Shown piece by piece: positions 23,782 through 35,201 of a stretch of DNA of 64,000 bases. The stretch's first letter is position 1. Each line of letters opens with the position of its first letter. The position numbers were made by a program, and so were the translations under genes. The DNA is from Paracyclopina nana. Taxonomy: Eukaryota > Arthropoda > Copepoda > Cyclopoida > Cyclopettidae. Location: positions 7,638,501 through 7,702,500 of the forward strand of contig JAGUCH010000002.1 of the NCBI GenBank assembly GCA_019096065.1. Direction: 5' to 3'. The notes beneath the pieces were generated by a model, which worked only from the letters and a program-made list of their open reading frames with translations, made no database searches and had not been told where the DNA came from.

Positions 23782-26770
23782 ATCCAATGCCAAACAAGTT
23801 AAGTGAACTTAAATGAGTGGCCTAAAATAGCCTACTTCTCTTATTCTAAAGCCAGTTTTACAGCCATTGCTTTTCGGATATCACATTCAATTGCTGTTTT
23901 AACTTGCTCAAAAGCTAGCCCAAAAGCTACTAGCCCTTTGGCCAGCCTAATTTTCTTCAAATTATTAGAATTTCAAGCTAAATAAGACGCACAATATGGT
24001 AGAATGATAATATGATTTGATTTGATTGCTCCAATACTTGGAAAGCAAAAGTTCCAACTATCAAAAAATAATATTGATCAGAAAAAGCTACTTAACAGTT
24101 TTAGGATGCCCAACTTTTAAAAGTTGTGTTCAGGCAATTCTCTTTTTTGCCGGTATGATGTGTATGAACAAGGTTTCTGTTTCCTACTATAAAAGCACCT
24201 AACTACACATTGAGTCCACATTAAGCTTTAATCAGCCATGAATGAAGATGATGGAGATGCTAACGCAAGCCATCAAGATCCATGGAATTCTAAAAGGTAT
24301 ATCTGTTTAAATTCGTTTCCGCAAAAATCCGCGCCGTTAAAATCCGCTAAGCAAAAATCTGTTAATTGCACATTAGATGAAAAAAAATTCGCTTGATCAC
24401 TGTAACTTGACTTTACAGAAGATGCAAGGGATCCCAAAACGAATTCATCTTGATCCTGGGTCATATTTATGTGCTTGTATAAGTTACTCTGCTCTTTTTC
24501 TTTGCAGCCAAGTTGGTAGATCTACCAACCAAGTCGACTAACGGCACAAAAACATTGAATTTATGCTTAGAATACCATACAGAATTTAATCTTCCTACAA
24601 ATATTGCACAACTTTGAATTCAGAGTTATAAAAGAAATGTTTTTGATAGAATTTATCAAAAGTTGCCAAAAGCAATTCATCTGTAAGTAGCTTGGATAGC
24701 TTATCAATCAATTACTCATAAAAAGGTATATTACAGCTGTTATTTAAAGTAATGATGAAAAATATGAGAAAATTATGTCTGCTATTTTGTCAACATATTG
24801 AAGAGAAATACTGAAAAACCAAACATTTTTGGAGATCAAGCCGGATGGTTTTTTGGTGCAAAAATAGCGTTTCTAAAGATTTTAATGAATTCCTCTCATA
24901 TTCAACGCAAAAGCCAAATTGGGGATTAATTTGAAGTGATTGCAATTTTCCTGGTAGCTAGGATTCAATTTCCGGTCTACTCATTTTCGCCCTTTAAGGC
25001 CTGAAGGAATCCCCGTGGTCAATGTTGATGTTGTGATCAGGATGTCAGACCGATGTCTTATTTGTGCACTAGTATGGGCTCATAGAACTTGACGCCACTA
25101 TTTCTTGAATTTTTCATTAAAAGCCACTTTCTTACACATGCACCATGGAGGTAGATCAGACCCCGAAAAATGTGATATTTTGGCTGTCATTCCAATTCGC
25201 ATTGATACAGGCAGACAATTATTTAGATACAAAAACAATTATTTTTAGATGAATTTTGTCTGAGGCGGCAAAAATCAACTTATTTCCCCCGGTTGATCTA
25301 GAAACCGCGGCCTCGAAGTTGGAAGAAAAAGGAGAATAATCGGATAGAGACCCAAATCATAACATTTTGTCGCTATCTAGTGTGAAAATATGGGAAATAC
25401 TGGTTTGAAAAGGGATGCCACAACTTTTTTGTTGACAAAATGGAGCAATTTTTTTCAGGTGCTCAACCCTTAAAAAAGCAGACATAATTCTGGTTTTTCT
25501 TAAGAAAAATCAAAGTTAACAAAAAATACAAGAAGAGGTATGAATGGTCATATTAATTGATGTTAACTCCTAGCTAAAAATTAAAGATTTAGCGAAAATA
25601 TCGAAATTAAACAAAGATTGTACCCCAGACGATCCGCTTGCAGTAGTACCTCATTCTGACTCAGGAAAGTGTTATTTTTTGGTATCTTATGCAAAAATAC
25701 AATTTCTCACAGAAAAAGCCTAGCCATAGACAAACAAGTTCTGAATGGAACTTTCTGGTAATGATTACTTCTTTTCCGGCTGCACACCAATTTTGCCCAT
25801 AAAGATCGCGTGGAAGACTCTATGTCATTGTTATTGTTATGATTTAGGTCTCTATAGCATCAATCATACATTACTAGTTACGGAAAAGGAAGTCGCTTCT
25901 CGGAGAACGTTTACAGTACCCAACTAGCGCGGCAGACTATGATACTGATACACCTACTGACACCTAGTTGCTACTTACTATGTACTGGCTACGGTCTCTG
26001 AAGTCTGAATGCATGATTTATGGTTTCGTATACACAAACATTTCATGCGTGAAAGCGTGGTTCAGTTAAGAAAAAGCCTTTTAAAACATCCACGGAGATT
26101 AAGAGTGTCTCTTACCGTAATGATGGAAGCTAAACAGCTCTTGAGCACCCTTTTGAGTTACATTGGCACCAAAGCAGCCGGATCGCCTTGGTCTTCACGC
26201 TGTTTAATTTTGCAGACGAAGGCACTATTTGACATTAAGAGATCACAAATATTGACGCACACACTCAGTTTTGAGACCAGGAGATCAGCGGGTTCGAGAG
26301 CTCATCCATATGGTAAGGATCTTCCATTTTAGGCTGTTTTCACTTGCCTTAGTTACACTAGAAATTGAGAAATCTCAAAAGCTCAGTTAAGCAATCGCCG
26401 ACCCGCGTGGCTCGATGCTTGTAGAACTAACTAGAGCTCCAGATTTAACGAGTAACGACGACGAAATTGTTGTTTAACATGTTTCATAGCTACCAGATAT
26501 TTTTCAAATTCGACTTGAAAAGAGTAATTCACTTGAATTACCAGAATTAAAATAAAGTGCTGCCACTGCTTTGATTTTTGCTTATGCTTCATCAAATGAT
26601 GTGACCAAAAATATCAAGTCGTAAATTTTATTTTGTTGCTTGAGAATGTTGCTATTTTCACTCCAATGCCTTATTTTATTCCGATATCTGCATCTGGTAG
26701 CACTGACTCGACTTGTTTACAAAACAAATTTTGGCGAACTTTTTCTCAAGGCTGAGTCCGTGAGTCGGAT
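23782..26770. other. Three-kilobase AT-rich gap
   Basis: No supportable gene. Short open frames near 25745 and 26009 have no family resemblance. It contains the second copy of a short dispersed repeat (24327-24372). It could hide terminal exons of the mosaic gene. Confidence 0.45.
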
Positions 26771-27355
26771 ATGTTTTCGGCGAGAAATATCGTGTTTCGT
26801 TCGCTGCCTGCCTTGAGGACTTTTGCGCTATCTTCGCAACTACCACGGAAAGCGCTGCCAACCGATGACACGACTGTCACCTACATTGACACTAAATTTG
26901 ACAAGCATAAACTCAGCTTCGCCGAGCTGAAAGCCAAGGCTGCCGAGGTTAAGGCCTCTAAAGGTCGTTCTTTGGTTCACGTGTCCATAAGTGGTGAAGC
27001 CAACTTGATTCCGACTTTTCACTTGGTCAATAGTCAGGAGCTCGAGGCGCTTGTACGCAAAAGTCGCAAATTTGCCAAAGGTCACTTGTTTTCCTTTGTC
27101 AATTTGGAAGACGGGACTCTCAAAAGGGTCAAGATCAAGGAGTTCATCGTGTCAATGAATGGAACCAGTGACGCTACGGAAACGATGGTATCCAAAGTCA
27201 GAGCTGAGCTTGTAAAAGACAATTTTGTTGCTGTGTCCTTCAAGGCCATGAGCAAGAATAGCAATCCAGACCAATTCAAGGAAGAATTTGTCAATAAATG
27301 TCTCGATGGAGGCCTAGCTAGCAAAAAACACTTTCTCAATGTCATAGGAAAGTAA
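26771..27355 (+). CDS. Unrecognised small protein, probably mitochondrial
   Basis: An intronless open frame of 194 residues that I cannot assign. The N-terminus (MFSARNIVFRSLPALRTF, then SSQLPRKALP) is basic, Ser/Arg-rich and amphipathic, like a mitochondrial presequence. The body is soluble and mixed alpha/beta, Lys-rich, with a helical LSFAELKAKAAEVKAS segment and a C-terminal KKHFLNVIGK. Codon use resembles the neighbouring genes and there are no stops, so it is probably real. The next gene (Apollo-like) begins 28 bases after this stop on the same strand, which suggests a shared transcript. Confidence 0.6.
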   Translation: MFSARNIVFRSLPALRTFALSSQLPRKALPTDDTTVTYIDTKFDKHKLSFAELKAKAAEVKASKGRSLVHVSISGEANLIPTFHLVNSQELEALVRKSRKFAKGHLFSFVNLEDGTLKRVKIKEFIVSMNGTSDATETMVSKVRAELVKDNFVAVSFKAMSKNSNPDQFKEEFVNKCLDGGLASKKHFLNVIGK

Positions 27356-27382
27356 CAATATACGTACATTCTGTTGCAGAAT

Positions 27383-28714
27383 ATGAACCGAAACGGGGGC
27401 CTGGTTGGACATGACACGATTGCCATTGATTATTGGGACAGAAGTGATGCGAGACCAAGGCTTCACTTTCTGACTCATTTGCACGCCGATCACATTCAAG
27501 GGTTGACTAGCCTTTGGTCCTTCCCAATCTATACATCTAATTTGAACTGCAAATTGGCTCACGAGTTCATTCCTGGCATTAACAGAAATGTGCTTAAGCC
27601 TCTAAAATTGAATGAAGAAGTCAAGCTGCCATTGAATGACTCTCTAAGTGTTTTAGTCACACTGCTTGACGCCAATCATGTCCCAGGTGCTGTCATGATC
27701 TTGGTCAAAGGCTTCTTTGGCAACATTCTGTATACTGGAGATTTTCGTTTTGATCCGAGCATGCTCCAGATTCCCAGGTTGCGGCAAGTTGTCAATAGGG
27801 AAGATTTGGATGTGCTGCATTTGGACAATACTTTTTTCTATCCAACTTGTGACTTCCCTAGCAGAAAAGATGTCACTAAGAAGCTCTTGGACTTAATCGA
27901 CCGATTTCCCGCTCATCATATTTACGTGGGCATACGAAAAATCGGCAAAGAATGTGTTCTGGTCGAATTGGCTCAAAGGCTGAATGAAAGAATATTAGTG
28001 AGTGAGGAGAAGCTACGAATGCTTGGCACCATTGGATGTCCTGATGTCTTCACAACTGACCCGAACAAGTCAAGAATTTATTGTGTTCACATGAATTTAT
28101 TGAAGAGGAAGTTCATCGAGTCGGAAAATTTGAAACGTCCAACTATTGGCATTATGTTGACAGCATTGTACTACGGTTGGGACAATGCATCAATTGCAGC
28201 CCCATACTCAGCCTCAGCTAGTTACGGCTTGCATGTCGTCGAATACAGTGATCACTCTTCATATAATGAACTCTTGGAGTTTGTGCGCGCACTTAAGCCA
28301 AAGAAAGTTGTTCCTATTGTCACTTCTGATCAAGCCTTTGGCCTCATGAAAGAATGGCCTGCATTTCACAAGTACCGCATTGACATGACACCATTTCGTC
28401 CTTTCTTGTCAACCATCCGTGAAAAGCCATGGGTGATTCCGGAGAGTCTCGATGAAAGCCTCCCACTGCAACCCATGATTGGACCAAAAAGGCTAGAAAT
28501 CAAGGAGAGAATCTACAGGGGTCCAAAAGGACCCGTTTATGAAACTACTGTGGACACCACTAACAGTGAAGACCATGGGGATGTGTTTGAGTTCCATCTA
28601 CGGTCATTGGAAGACATTGATAAGAAAATCGGACAAGTCACGGAATTGTCTTTAGATATTCTTCAGTCGTTGGACCAAAGCCTTTCAAACCTCAAAAACG
28701 AGCTCGTTGTTTAA
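27383..28714 (+). CDS. DCLRE1B: SNM1-family 5' exonuclease, Apollo-like (DCLRE1B)
   Basis: Metallo-beta-lactamase/beta-CASP nuclease acting in DNA interstrand cross-link repair and telomere end processing. One exon, about 443 residues. Motifs: THLHADH (H32, H34, D36, H37), LLDANHVPGAVM, ILYTGDFRFDPSML, HLDNTFFYP, IYVGIRKIGKE, and the beta-CASP segment VVEYSDHSSYNELLEFVRAL followed by VVPIV. The N-terminus GHDTIAIDYW matches Apollo better than Artemis. The tail after about residue 340 is shorter than in vertebrates and I see no TRF2-binding motif (YxLxP), consistent with arthropods lacking that shelterin partner. Start at 27383; an in-frame ATG nine bases upstream is also possible. A CTGTTGCAG acceptor-like string ends just before the ATG. 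Confidence 0.8.
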   Translation: MNRNGGLVGHDTIAIDYWDRSDARPRLHFLTHLHADHIQGLTSLWSFPIYTSNLNCKLAHEFIPGINRNVLKPLKLNEEVKLPLNDSLSVLVTLLDANHVPGAVMILVKGFFGNILYTGDFRFDPSMLQIPRLRQVVNREDLDVLHLDNTFFYPTCDFPSRKDVTKKLLDLIDRFPAHHIYVGIRKIGKECVLVELAQRLNERILVSEEKLRMLGTIGCPDVFTTDPNKSRIYCVHMNLLKRKFIESENLKRPTIGIMLTALYYGWDNASIAAPYSASASYGLHVVEYSDHSSYNELLEFVRALKPKKVVPIVTSDQAFGLMKEWPAFHKYRIDMTPFRPFLSTIREKPWVIPESLDESLPLQPMIGPKRLEIKERIYRGPKGPVYETTVDTTNSEDHGDVFEFHLRSLEDIDKKIGQVTELSLDILQSLDQSLSNLKNELVV

Positions 28715-29297
28715 GTGATGCTACGATGCGAAGTAAAGTGAAACCAAACCATGCATGGTAAGAAATTATTTTTTGCAAAATTGATCAGAAAAGCTATGTT
28801 TGCCGAGATAAATTATTATTTTCACATTATTTTGCCCAAGCTGAACTAGATTGGGATTCCCATCTGTGACTCACTTTTTAAGCCTATTTCTGGCAGTCCC
28901 AGCGTTCAGTTTTGACGTCCACATGACTCACAAGTGTTGACCGAGAATGTTGTGTGTGCACTATGGGGCTGATAGAATCACCAGGACACACCCGGTTTTG
29001 CTTTAGCAGTGTGACCTCTCTGATATGTTCTTCATTCAAAGAAGTTGAAATATGAGCCGAATCTGAATGCAAGCCAGTTTCGCAGTAGCTCCTCCTTCCT
29101 GTGAAGATAATGAGGTGATTCATAATTTGTCTGCTGCCCTTTTAAAAACGGCTACAACTTTGCTTCTGATCTTTTCGCCTCACTCTCTATACCCTCATAT
29201 GTGAAGCTTGTAGCGTACAGGTGGAACACACTGCTCTGCGACTGTGTAGAGAGTGCGTAAACTTCTCTTTGTCAGTAGCTTAAGCCAAGCTTGAAGC
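28715..29297. other. Intergenic gap
   Basis: Spacer between the Apollo-like gene and the innexin. No gene or repeat was seen. Confidence 0.4.
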
Positions 29298-30797
29298 ATG
29301 GCTGAAATTCTCAACACTTTGAAGTCCTTTCTGAAAGTGAAGGAAATCAACAGAGATAATTTGGTGTTCAAATTGTTCTCGTCTGTTTCTGTTGGCCTGT
29401 GTTTTCTTGGATCCGCCATCGTTGCTGCCACTCAATATTTTGGAAATCCTATCAACTGTGATCATCATTCCTACGTGGTAGATGATGAAACGTTCAAAGC
29501 TCATTGCTGGATCCATGGCTCTAAAATTGTGGACAAGAAGTACCAGTCGCATTTCGACTGTGTCGCTCATCTCGTGAGTGCCTCTCTGCTTAAAGGTGGC
29601 ATTTCATAGGAAAAAATGCAGAGGTTTCGTATAAGATCGAGAAAGCAGCATCTAGCAATTTTCCACCAGTTAAGAGTGCCGAAATTTTTTGTTGGGTTCA
29701 AGACTATATTTGTTGGTTAACGCTATGGCAACTGTTTTGTTTTTCGGATTATGAAAGCTGCATCCATCTTTTATGCTCGATTGCTATACGAAATGGCTAC
29801 GAGGCCTATTAATAATGCTACTTCCTTGATATCGCCATTGCAGAAATTATTCATGTTTGCAATTAAGCTAAAAATTGCTTTTGCAGAGAGATGAGTACGA
29901 CGGCAATGACACCATCTATTACCAATGGGTCATTTTCATGCTTGCGATCAACGGCCTCATTTTCATGATTCCTAACCAGATTTGGAAGGCCTATGAGGGC
30001 GGTCTCATTCAAGGCTTTTACTCGTCCGACGCCAAATCTGCATTTATTGCGTGTAAGAACGAGGAAGCTAGAGATTTGACGGAAAAGTTTTCCAACTACT
30101 TCAGATCGCTGATGGGTCAGCACCAGAAGTACTTTTTTGTGTTCGTCCTTTGCGAGGTGCTCAATCTAGCAGCCGCTGCTGCCATCTTCATCATCAATGA
30201 TAAATTCTTGGATGGAAACTTTAACAATTACGGGAAGGAAGTGTTGCACTACTACAACTTGGATCCCTACGAGCGAAATCGTTCAGTCAACCCCATGTGC
30301 AATGCATTTCCTACCAAGGTACTTAATTATATGCAATACGGTTCCTTTGCAAACTATAGTGATATTTTTCGCAGGTCAGCTGCACATTTAAGAGGATTTC
30401 ACTAACTGCTCAAGAGGAGACGGTTTCGGGCATTTGCATTCTCTCTCAAAACATCATAAATGAAAAGATCTACTTTGCTCTATGGTTCTGGCTTTGGTTT
30501 CTCCTCTTAGTTGGCATCTTACAGCTTCTCATGCGAATGTGCATCCTTCTAATTCCCTCCTTAAGAAGAACTATGATTGCAAGCCAATTGGGAACCTCTC
30601 ACTTTAATGAAAGGCTGAGATTCTTTTTGACAAAGGAGTGCAACATGGGAGATTGGTTTTTGCTCCACCAAATTGGAAAAAATACAGATAAATACTTCTA
30701 CCAAGAGTTCATTAATGCCCTCACTTCCAAGAGCTGCCTAAACGGTGGAACAGCTTTGCTCAAAGATAACCAAGAAGAAGCTTTTGAGATGAGCTAA
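29298..30797 (+). CDS. Innexin (gap-junction channel subunit)
   Basis: Protostome gap-junction protein forming intercellular channels. Three exons: 29298-29573, 29887-30318, 30375-30797. Signatures: LKSFLKVKEI at the N-terminus, TM1 (LFSSVSVGLCFLGSAIVAAT), extracellular loop 1 with INCDHHSY and HCWIHGS, the innexin signature YYQWV before TM2 (FMLAINGLIFMIP), TM3 (VFVLCEVLNLAAAAAIFII), loop 2 with NPMCNAFPTKVSCTF, CILSQNIINEKIYFALWFW into TM4, and the tail GDWFLLHQIGKNTD ... FYQEF. About 376 residues, normal. The first intron (313 bases) is long for this window. The stop lies 26 bases from that of the convergent hydrolase gene. Confidence 0.93.
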
Positions 30798-30823
30798 TCA
30801 AACATATGTATTTTTCAAACAGT

Positions 30824-32225
30824 TTAATAAATAGTTTGCTTGCAATAACCAACAGGACATTTTTCTTCGCCCTGAGATCTTACTTCAACGTCTGTTAGCA
30901 TTAAAGATGGATCTTCTAGGTAATTCAGGAATTCACAGTTTCCAGTCAATCCTGAAAGAGAAGGACGGTAATTGATTGCCGGTACTGTATCCATTGTGCA
31001 CAGACATTTGTGATTACCTTTAAAAAGCGATACTATTTGGCCAGCACTAAAACTGATGTTCACATCATCAATGCCATCTTCATTGTTTGCACATAGGTTC
31101 ATAAGCTAATGAGAAAAGTTTTGTGACTTGCATGGTTATTATCATAGCTGAAATTCCAAATTACCTCCCCAAGCTGAGAAATGGCACCAGGATCCAAGAT
31201 GTCAGTGTGACCAAAGAGTGTTGCATTGTTTAGCCATGCTCGGCCATTTAAAGCGTCCCAGAAGCGAAGATTGCTCAAGTTGTCAGGCGCACATGGTGGA
31301 ATGAAGCCACCCGCTGATATGCCTATGCGTAAGCAACAAATATTGAAGATGAATTGATGAACTACAGCATATAAGAATGTCCATGTTCCCATAAGCAAAT
31401 ATTGACTTTGTCTGAGCAATAAATGACATTTTTAGCGTACCCTGCTTTGTGACATCATCGTACTCAAAATATTTCTGCCGTCTCCCAATTAGTACTGCAC
31501 ATACCTGGTAACCCGTCTAGGCCAACGGAAACTATGAGAGTTGGAGTCTCAAATGGAAGCTTTTCTCCAGGGGTTATGCAGTAATCATCTATGAAGCCAA
31601 ACGGATCCACTCCATCCACAGGGGACAACAATACAGTTCCTTTCACATTGAAGCATCCACTCTTCAAGTAGTTGATGATCACATGATTGCCAGAAGAATG
31701 ACCAACCATAAATGTATTTTGAAAATCAATATCAGATAGCGCAAATCCCTCGTTGTGCAATAGCTCCAACAGATTTGCATGCGCCCAATTGTCAATGTCA
31801 ATCAGCCATTGAGGATCATATTGAGAGGTGGGCAGACCAATGTAGGAAAATGGCGACAAAACAATAAAACCATGGCTGGCAACTTGGGTGAGCATGAGAG
31901 TGTACAAAGATGGCGGAATCAGGCCTGACAAAATATATGTCTATTGAAAGAGTGCTCACAGTATGATAAGTAATAATTATCCCTTACCTGCTAAACCAGT
32001 AAGGAAATATATGACTGGATAAGTTCCTGGCTCATCAGGAGCAACAACTTTAAGGTTGTGGTCCAGCTCCGAGTTGAAAATGCTATTGAATGTGTGCTTC
32101 TTCACAGAGTGAGGACCTAAAGAGTAAGGGTAGTCCAAGGTTTGACTTAGACAGCCAAAGAAGCTCATGAACAAAACTAGGAGCTTCGTTGAGATCATCT
32201 TGATGACCACTGAATGCGTGGACAA
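30824..32225 (-). CDS. Secreted chlorophyllase-like alpha/beta hydrolase, copy 2
   Basis: Paralogue of the gene at 5250-6642, with the same five-exon structure: 31988-32225 (or start at 32198), 31505-31924, 31165-31322, 31018-31105, 30824-30951. Signal peptide around MSFFGCLSQT. Conserved segments: HTFNSIFNSELDHNLKVVAP, YPVIYFLTGLAG, ASHGFIVLSPFSYIG, GHSSGNHVIINYLKSGC, LSPVDGVDPFGFIDDYC, IPPCAPDNLSNLRFWDAL, LFGHTDILDPG, and a short last exon ending GEEKCPVGYCKQ. The Ser-Asp-His triad is complete. The paired cysteines near the C-terminus are shared by both copies. The two genes lie in opposite orientation about 25 kb apart. Confidence 0.82.
30826..30831 (+). terminator. AATAAA signal of the innexin gene overlapping the opposite stop codon
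   Basis: AATAAA on the + strand lies 29 bases after the innexin stop and overlaps the stop codon of the convergent chlorophyllase-like gene (30824-30826). The two mRNAs must overlap at their 3' ends. Confidence 0.6.
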
Positions 32226-32557
32226 TCACCAAGTTCTTTATGCATCGCATTTATTATCTTGAATGATTGTTTTCCTATTGGATTAAATAATAGTGCGCAC
32301 ATTGCCTATTACGCAATCCACGTACGTGAAATCACTATAAAAAACGCGAATTTGACTTAAGTAATTTAGAACTGCAAGTATGCGATTCTCTTGCAATTTT
32401 TTTCTCAATATTTGTAGTTTTCAAGATCTATTTTTAGATTTTTTTGCAGTTCTCTTTTAGAAGAGAAAGATTTACTAAACTCGTTTACTGGCTTCAATTC
32501 CCAGTTTGCGAGTGAACTACTTGGGATCGAGGCACAACATTTTTTTATGGCTGCATA

Positions 32558-35082
32558 ATGGAGGCTTTTGCTGCAGTTTACACCAACGCTCCTGAACAGC
32601 CATCTGAATTGAAAAATGGCCAAATGACGAAGGCACAATTGGATCAGTTTTTCAAAGACGGGTATGTGATTCTTGAGGATTATTTGGACATCGATTTGCT
32701 CGAAAAAATCAAAGATGAATTGGAAAAGAGCGTGGACAACTTGGCACACAAACTACTTAAGGCTGGAAAGATCACCAACACATACGCAGATAAAGACCTC
32801 TTCACTCGGTCGATCTACCTAAATAAAGAGTTCCCAGGTGAAAGCTAATTCTTCAACCGTTTAAATTGGCAGCATTATTCTTATACATCCATAATAAGCA
32901 TTTTTTATATACCTTGTACACAATTTCATTTAAAAATCCCTTAATTTGAAGGATTATAAATAAATTTTGATTAAAGTCCCTGATATAACAATGTGACTTT
33001 TTTTTGAGTCATTTAACTCTTATGTATGTAACTTTCATTGCTATAGGCGTGTCTGTCCTCCATCACAAGTCGGACAAAATACTAGAAGAATGTCCCTCAA
33101 TTAAGGATTTGTGGAGCAATGAAAAATTGGTTGATGCCATTGAGCAAATCATAGGTCCAGATATAGCTGGCCACCCTGTATGGAATTTAAGGATCAAATT
33201 ACCCAACCACAATTTGGAAGAAGTGCCTTGGCATCAAGATAATGGTTATTTTGAGGACGATGCTCAAGGTACCATGATTTGTACTGCTTGGATTCCTCTT
33301 ATGGACACCAGCAAAAGCAACGGTGGGCAAAATGTCCAAAAGCAATTGAATAATTTTATAGTTCATTCATTAGGTGGAATGGCTATGGTAAGAAAAACTC
33401 ACCAAAAGGGGATTTTAGGAGACCACACGTGTTGCTCCAATGGGACTTGGTATATTGAAATGGATATTGAAACTATTGAGAAGACTTTTGGCTCCTCGAT
33501 GGCCAAGGATGAAGTTGAATGCAAAGTTCCATACGGAGCAGTTTTGCTTTTCAGCAATGCCATAGTGCATTGCAGCTACTCCAATACATCTAACGTTATC
33601 AGGTGGTCTATGGACCTCAGGTGGCAAGATCCCAAAAAGCCCAATGGTAGACCTGAGCCAAATGATGTCATGCCCATTTTTCGAAAAGACGGAGAGCACG
33701 TGCGAAGCGTGGATTGGTCTGTCATGTCAGACAGACACAAGGTAAAAGGCAATTCTTTGCAACTCCTAGGTTTGCAAGCATGGCTCTACTGGTTAAAGGC
33801 AATTTGGTGTAAGGCTAATTGGTTAAAGGCTAAATGGTGAATGGCTAATTGGCCAAAGGCTAGATTGGCCAAAGGCTACCAAACACAAAGGCTAAATTGG
33901 GATTAAATTGGGAATGATTGAAGAGCCAAAAAATATTCAATGACATCTATTTTGATCATTGAAGTTCCAGCATTGAAAATAAGCTAGGTCCTAGCAAGTA
34001 TGTTTGCTCATCTGCACCATACTTTGATGGTTAATTGAAATACGTATATGCACTAAACTAATCTTTATAATGTCTGGATTCAGTAATATCCCCAAAAGCT
34101 CTTTCAAACTGCCAGAAGTTTTATAATTCTTAAGTAGAATTGTCTGTCAGGATTGATTGCTCGGTAGAGATGGCCCTGGTCAAGCTATCTTGCATGCTCA
34201 GCTTCATATAAGTGGCTACCTGTTCTTTAAATACTTCACTGATTTGGAAAGGAACATTTAGGGAAGTTCCATGGCGACTAAAGGATCAAATCTTGCTTAG
34301 TCTTAACAATTTTGATCAGCTTGGTCAGCCAAGTCTTGACAAGTAAGTCTTGTTTGTAAAATGAAAAATTGAGATATGTTGTCTACCAATCAACCACTCC
34401 CAACCAGAAATTTTCCCATGTTTTTTTGTAAAGTTATTGTAACGAGTTAGCACTCCTTTGTTTTACCAAGGTTGAGTTTATGTCGTTATGTAACATTACC
34501 TTCAGTACCACCTACGTAAAAAAATTGAAAAAAATCGAAGGTGACACGGAAAATAGGTGTCAAGGTAGTTAATGTTACATAATGACTTAAACTCAATGTT
34601 GATAAAACATATAAGTTTCACTGAGAGTTTTTTGGCGTATGAGGGCTCAGAATTTCTGGCAGGGATATCACAAAAAAAACATCTCCTATTTGCCTTTTTT
34701 ATATAGCCTTTTACCAATCTTGCCGATTGGCCTTTCACCAATTAGCCTTTAACCTATTAGCCTTACACCAAATAGCCTTTTACTGATTAGCCTTTAACCA
34801 GTATACCCGCAAGCATGCATGCTGATAGTGATATTTGAAGCGGTCGCCAAGTCCAAAATTGCTTTATCATTTCTTTCAAAATTATCATGATGATTATTCG
34901 CTCGCTAGAATGATGCCATTTACTGCAACGATGGAGAGGAGAAAAAAGTGGAGGATGAATTCGATACCAGGATTAGCGGTCCTTGGATGAAACGATGGCC
35001 AATTGTCCATCATAACCAACATACTGCTCACGGAGGATTTACATCACCTACTGCTATACAGACTGATTCTGAGTCTAGCTGA
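32558..35082 (+). CDS. Phytanoyl-CoA dioxygenase (PhyH)-family protein
   Basis: Non-haem Fe(II)/2-oxoglutarate dioxygenase-like protein. Exons: 32558-32836, 33047-33322, 33374-33741, 34909-35082. The N-terminus has the family opening (LDQFFKDGYVILEDYLDI). The double-stranded beta-helix shows WHQDNGYF (the HxD iron ligands), CTAWIPLMDTSKSNGG, then MVRKTHQKG, VPYGAVLLFSNAIVHCSYSN (distal His) and IRWSMDLRW with the 2-oxoglutarate Arg. The tail is PWMKRWPIVH and a Ser/Thr-rich end. The second intron (51 bases) lacks an in-frame stop, so its retention would still be readable. The third intron is 1.17 kb and carries a fold-back repeat. No peroxisomal targeting signal is evident at the C-terminus (ends DSESS). 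Confidence 0.85.
33770..34815. repeat. Fold-back element with tandem-repeat arms in the PhyH intron
   Basis: The left arm (about 33770-33900) repeats a 13-16 base unit of the type GGTTAAAGGCTAATT. The right arm (about 34690-34815) carries the same units in reverse complement. Both outer edges show ACTGGTTAAAGGC next to a GCAAGC-containing string. A second inverted pair lies inside (about 34462-34500 against 34565-34605). No ORF. It accounts for nearly all of the unusually long third PhyH intron. Confidence 0.7.
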
Positions 35083-35201
35083 AAGTTGCAACATAAGTGA
35101 TGAGAAATCTCTGAATCAGGCTGTATAGCCAACGTTAAGAATCTTACCTTGCTAGTTTCCATAAGCACGTAGAATCATTTATTGGACTACAGCTGATCAA
35201 T

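Noticed and set aside
26009-26332. ORF of 107 codons in the 24-27 kb gap
   Set aside because: No recognisable family, no signal peptide, no supporting splice sites; composition like the surrounding non-coding DNA.
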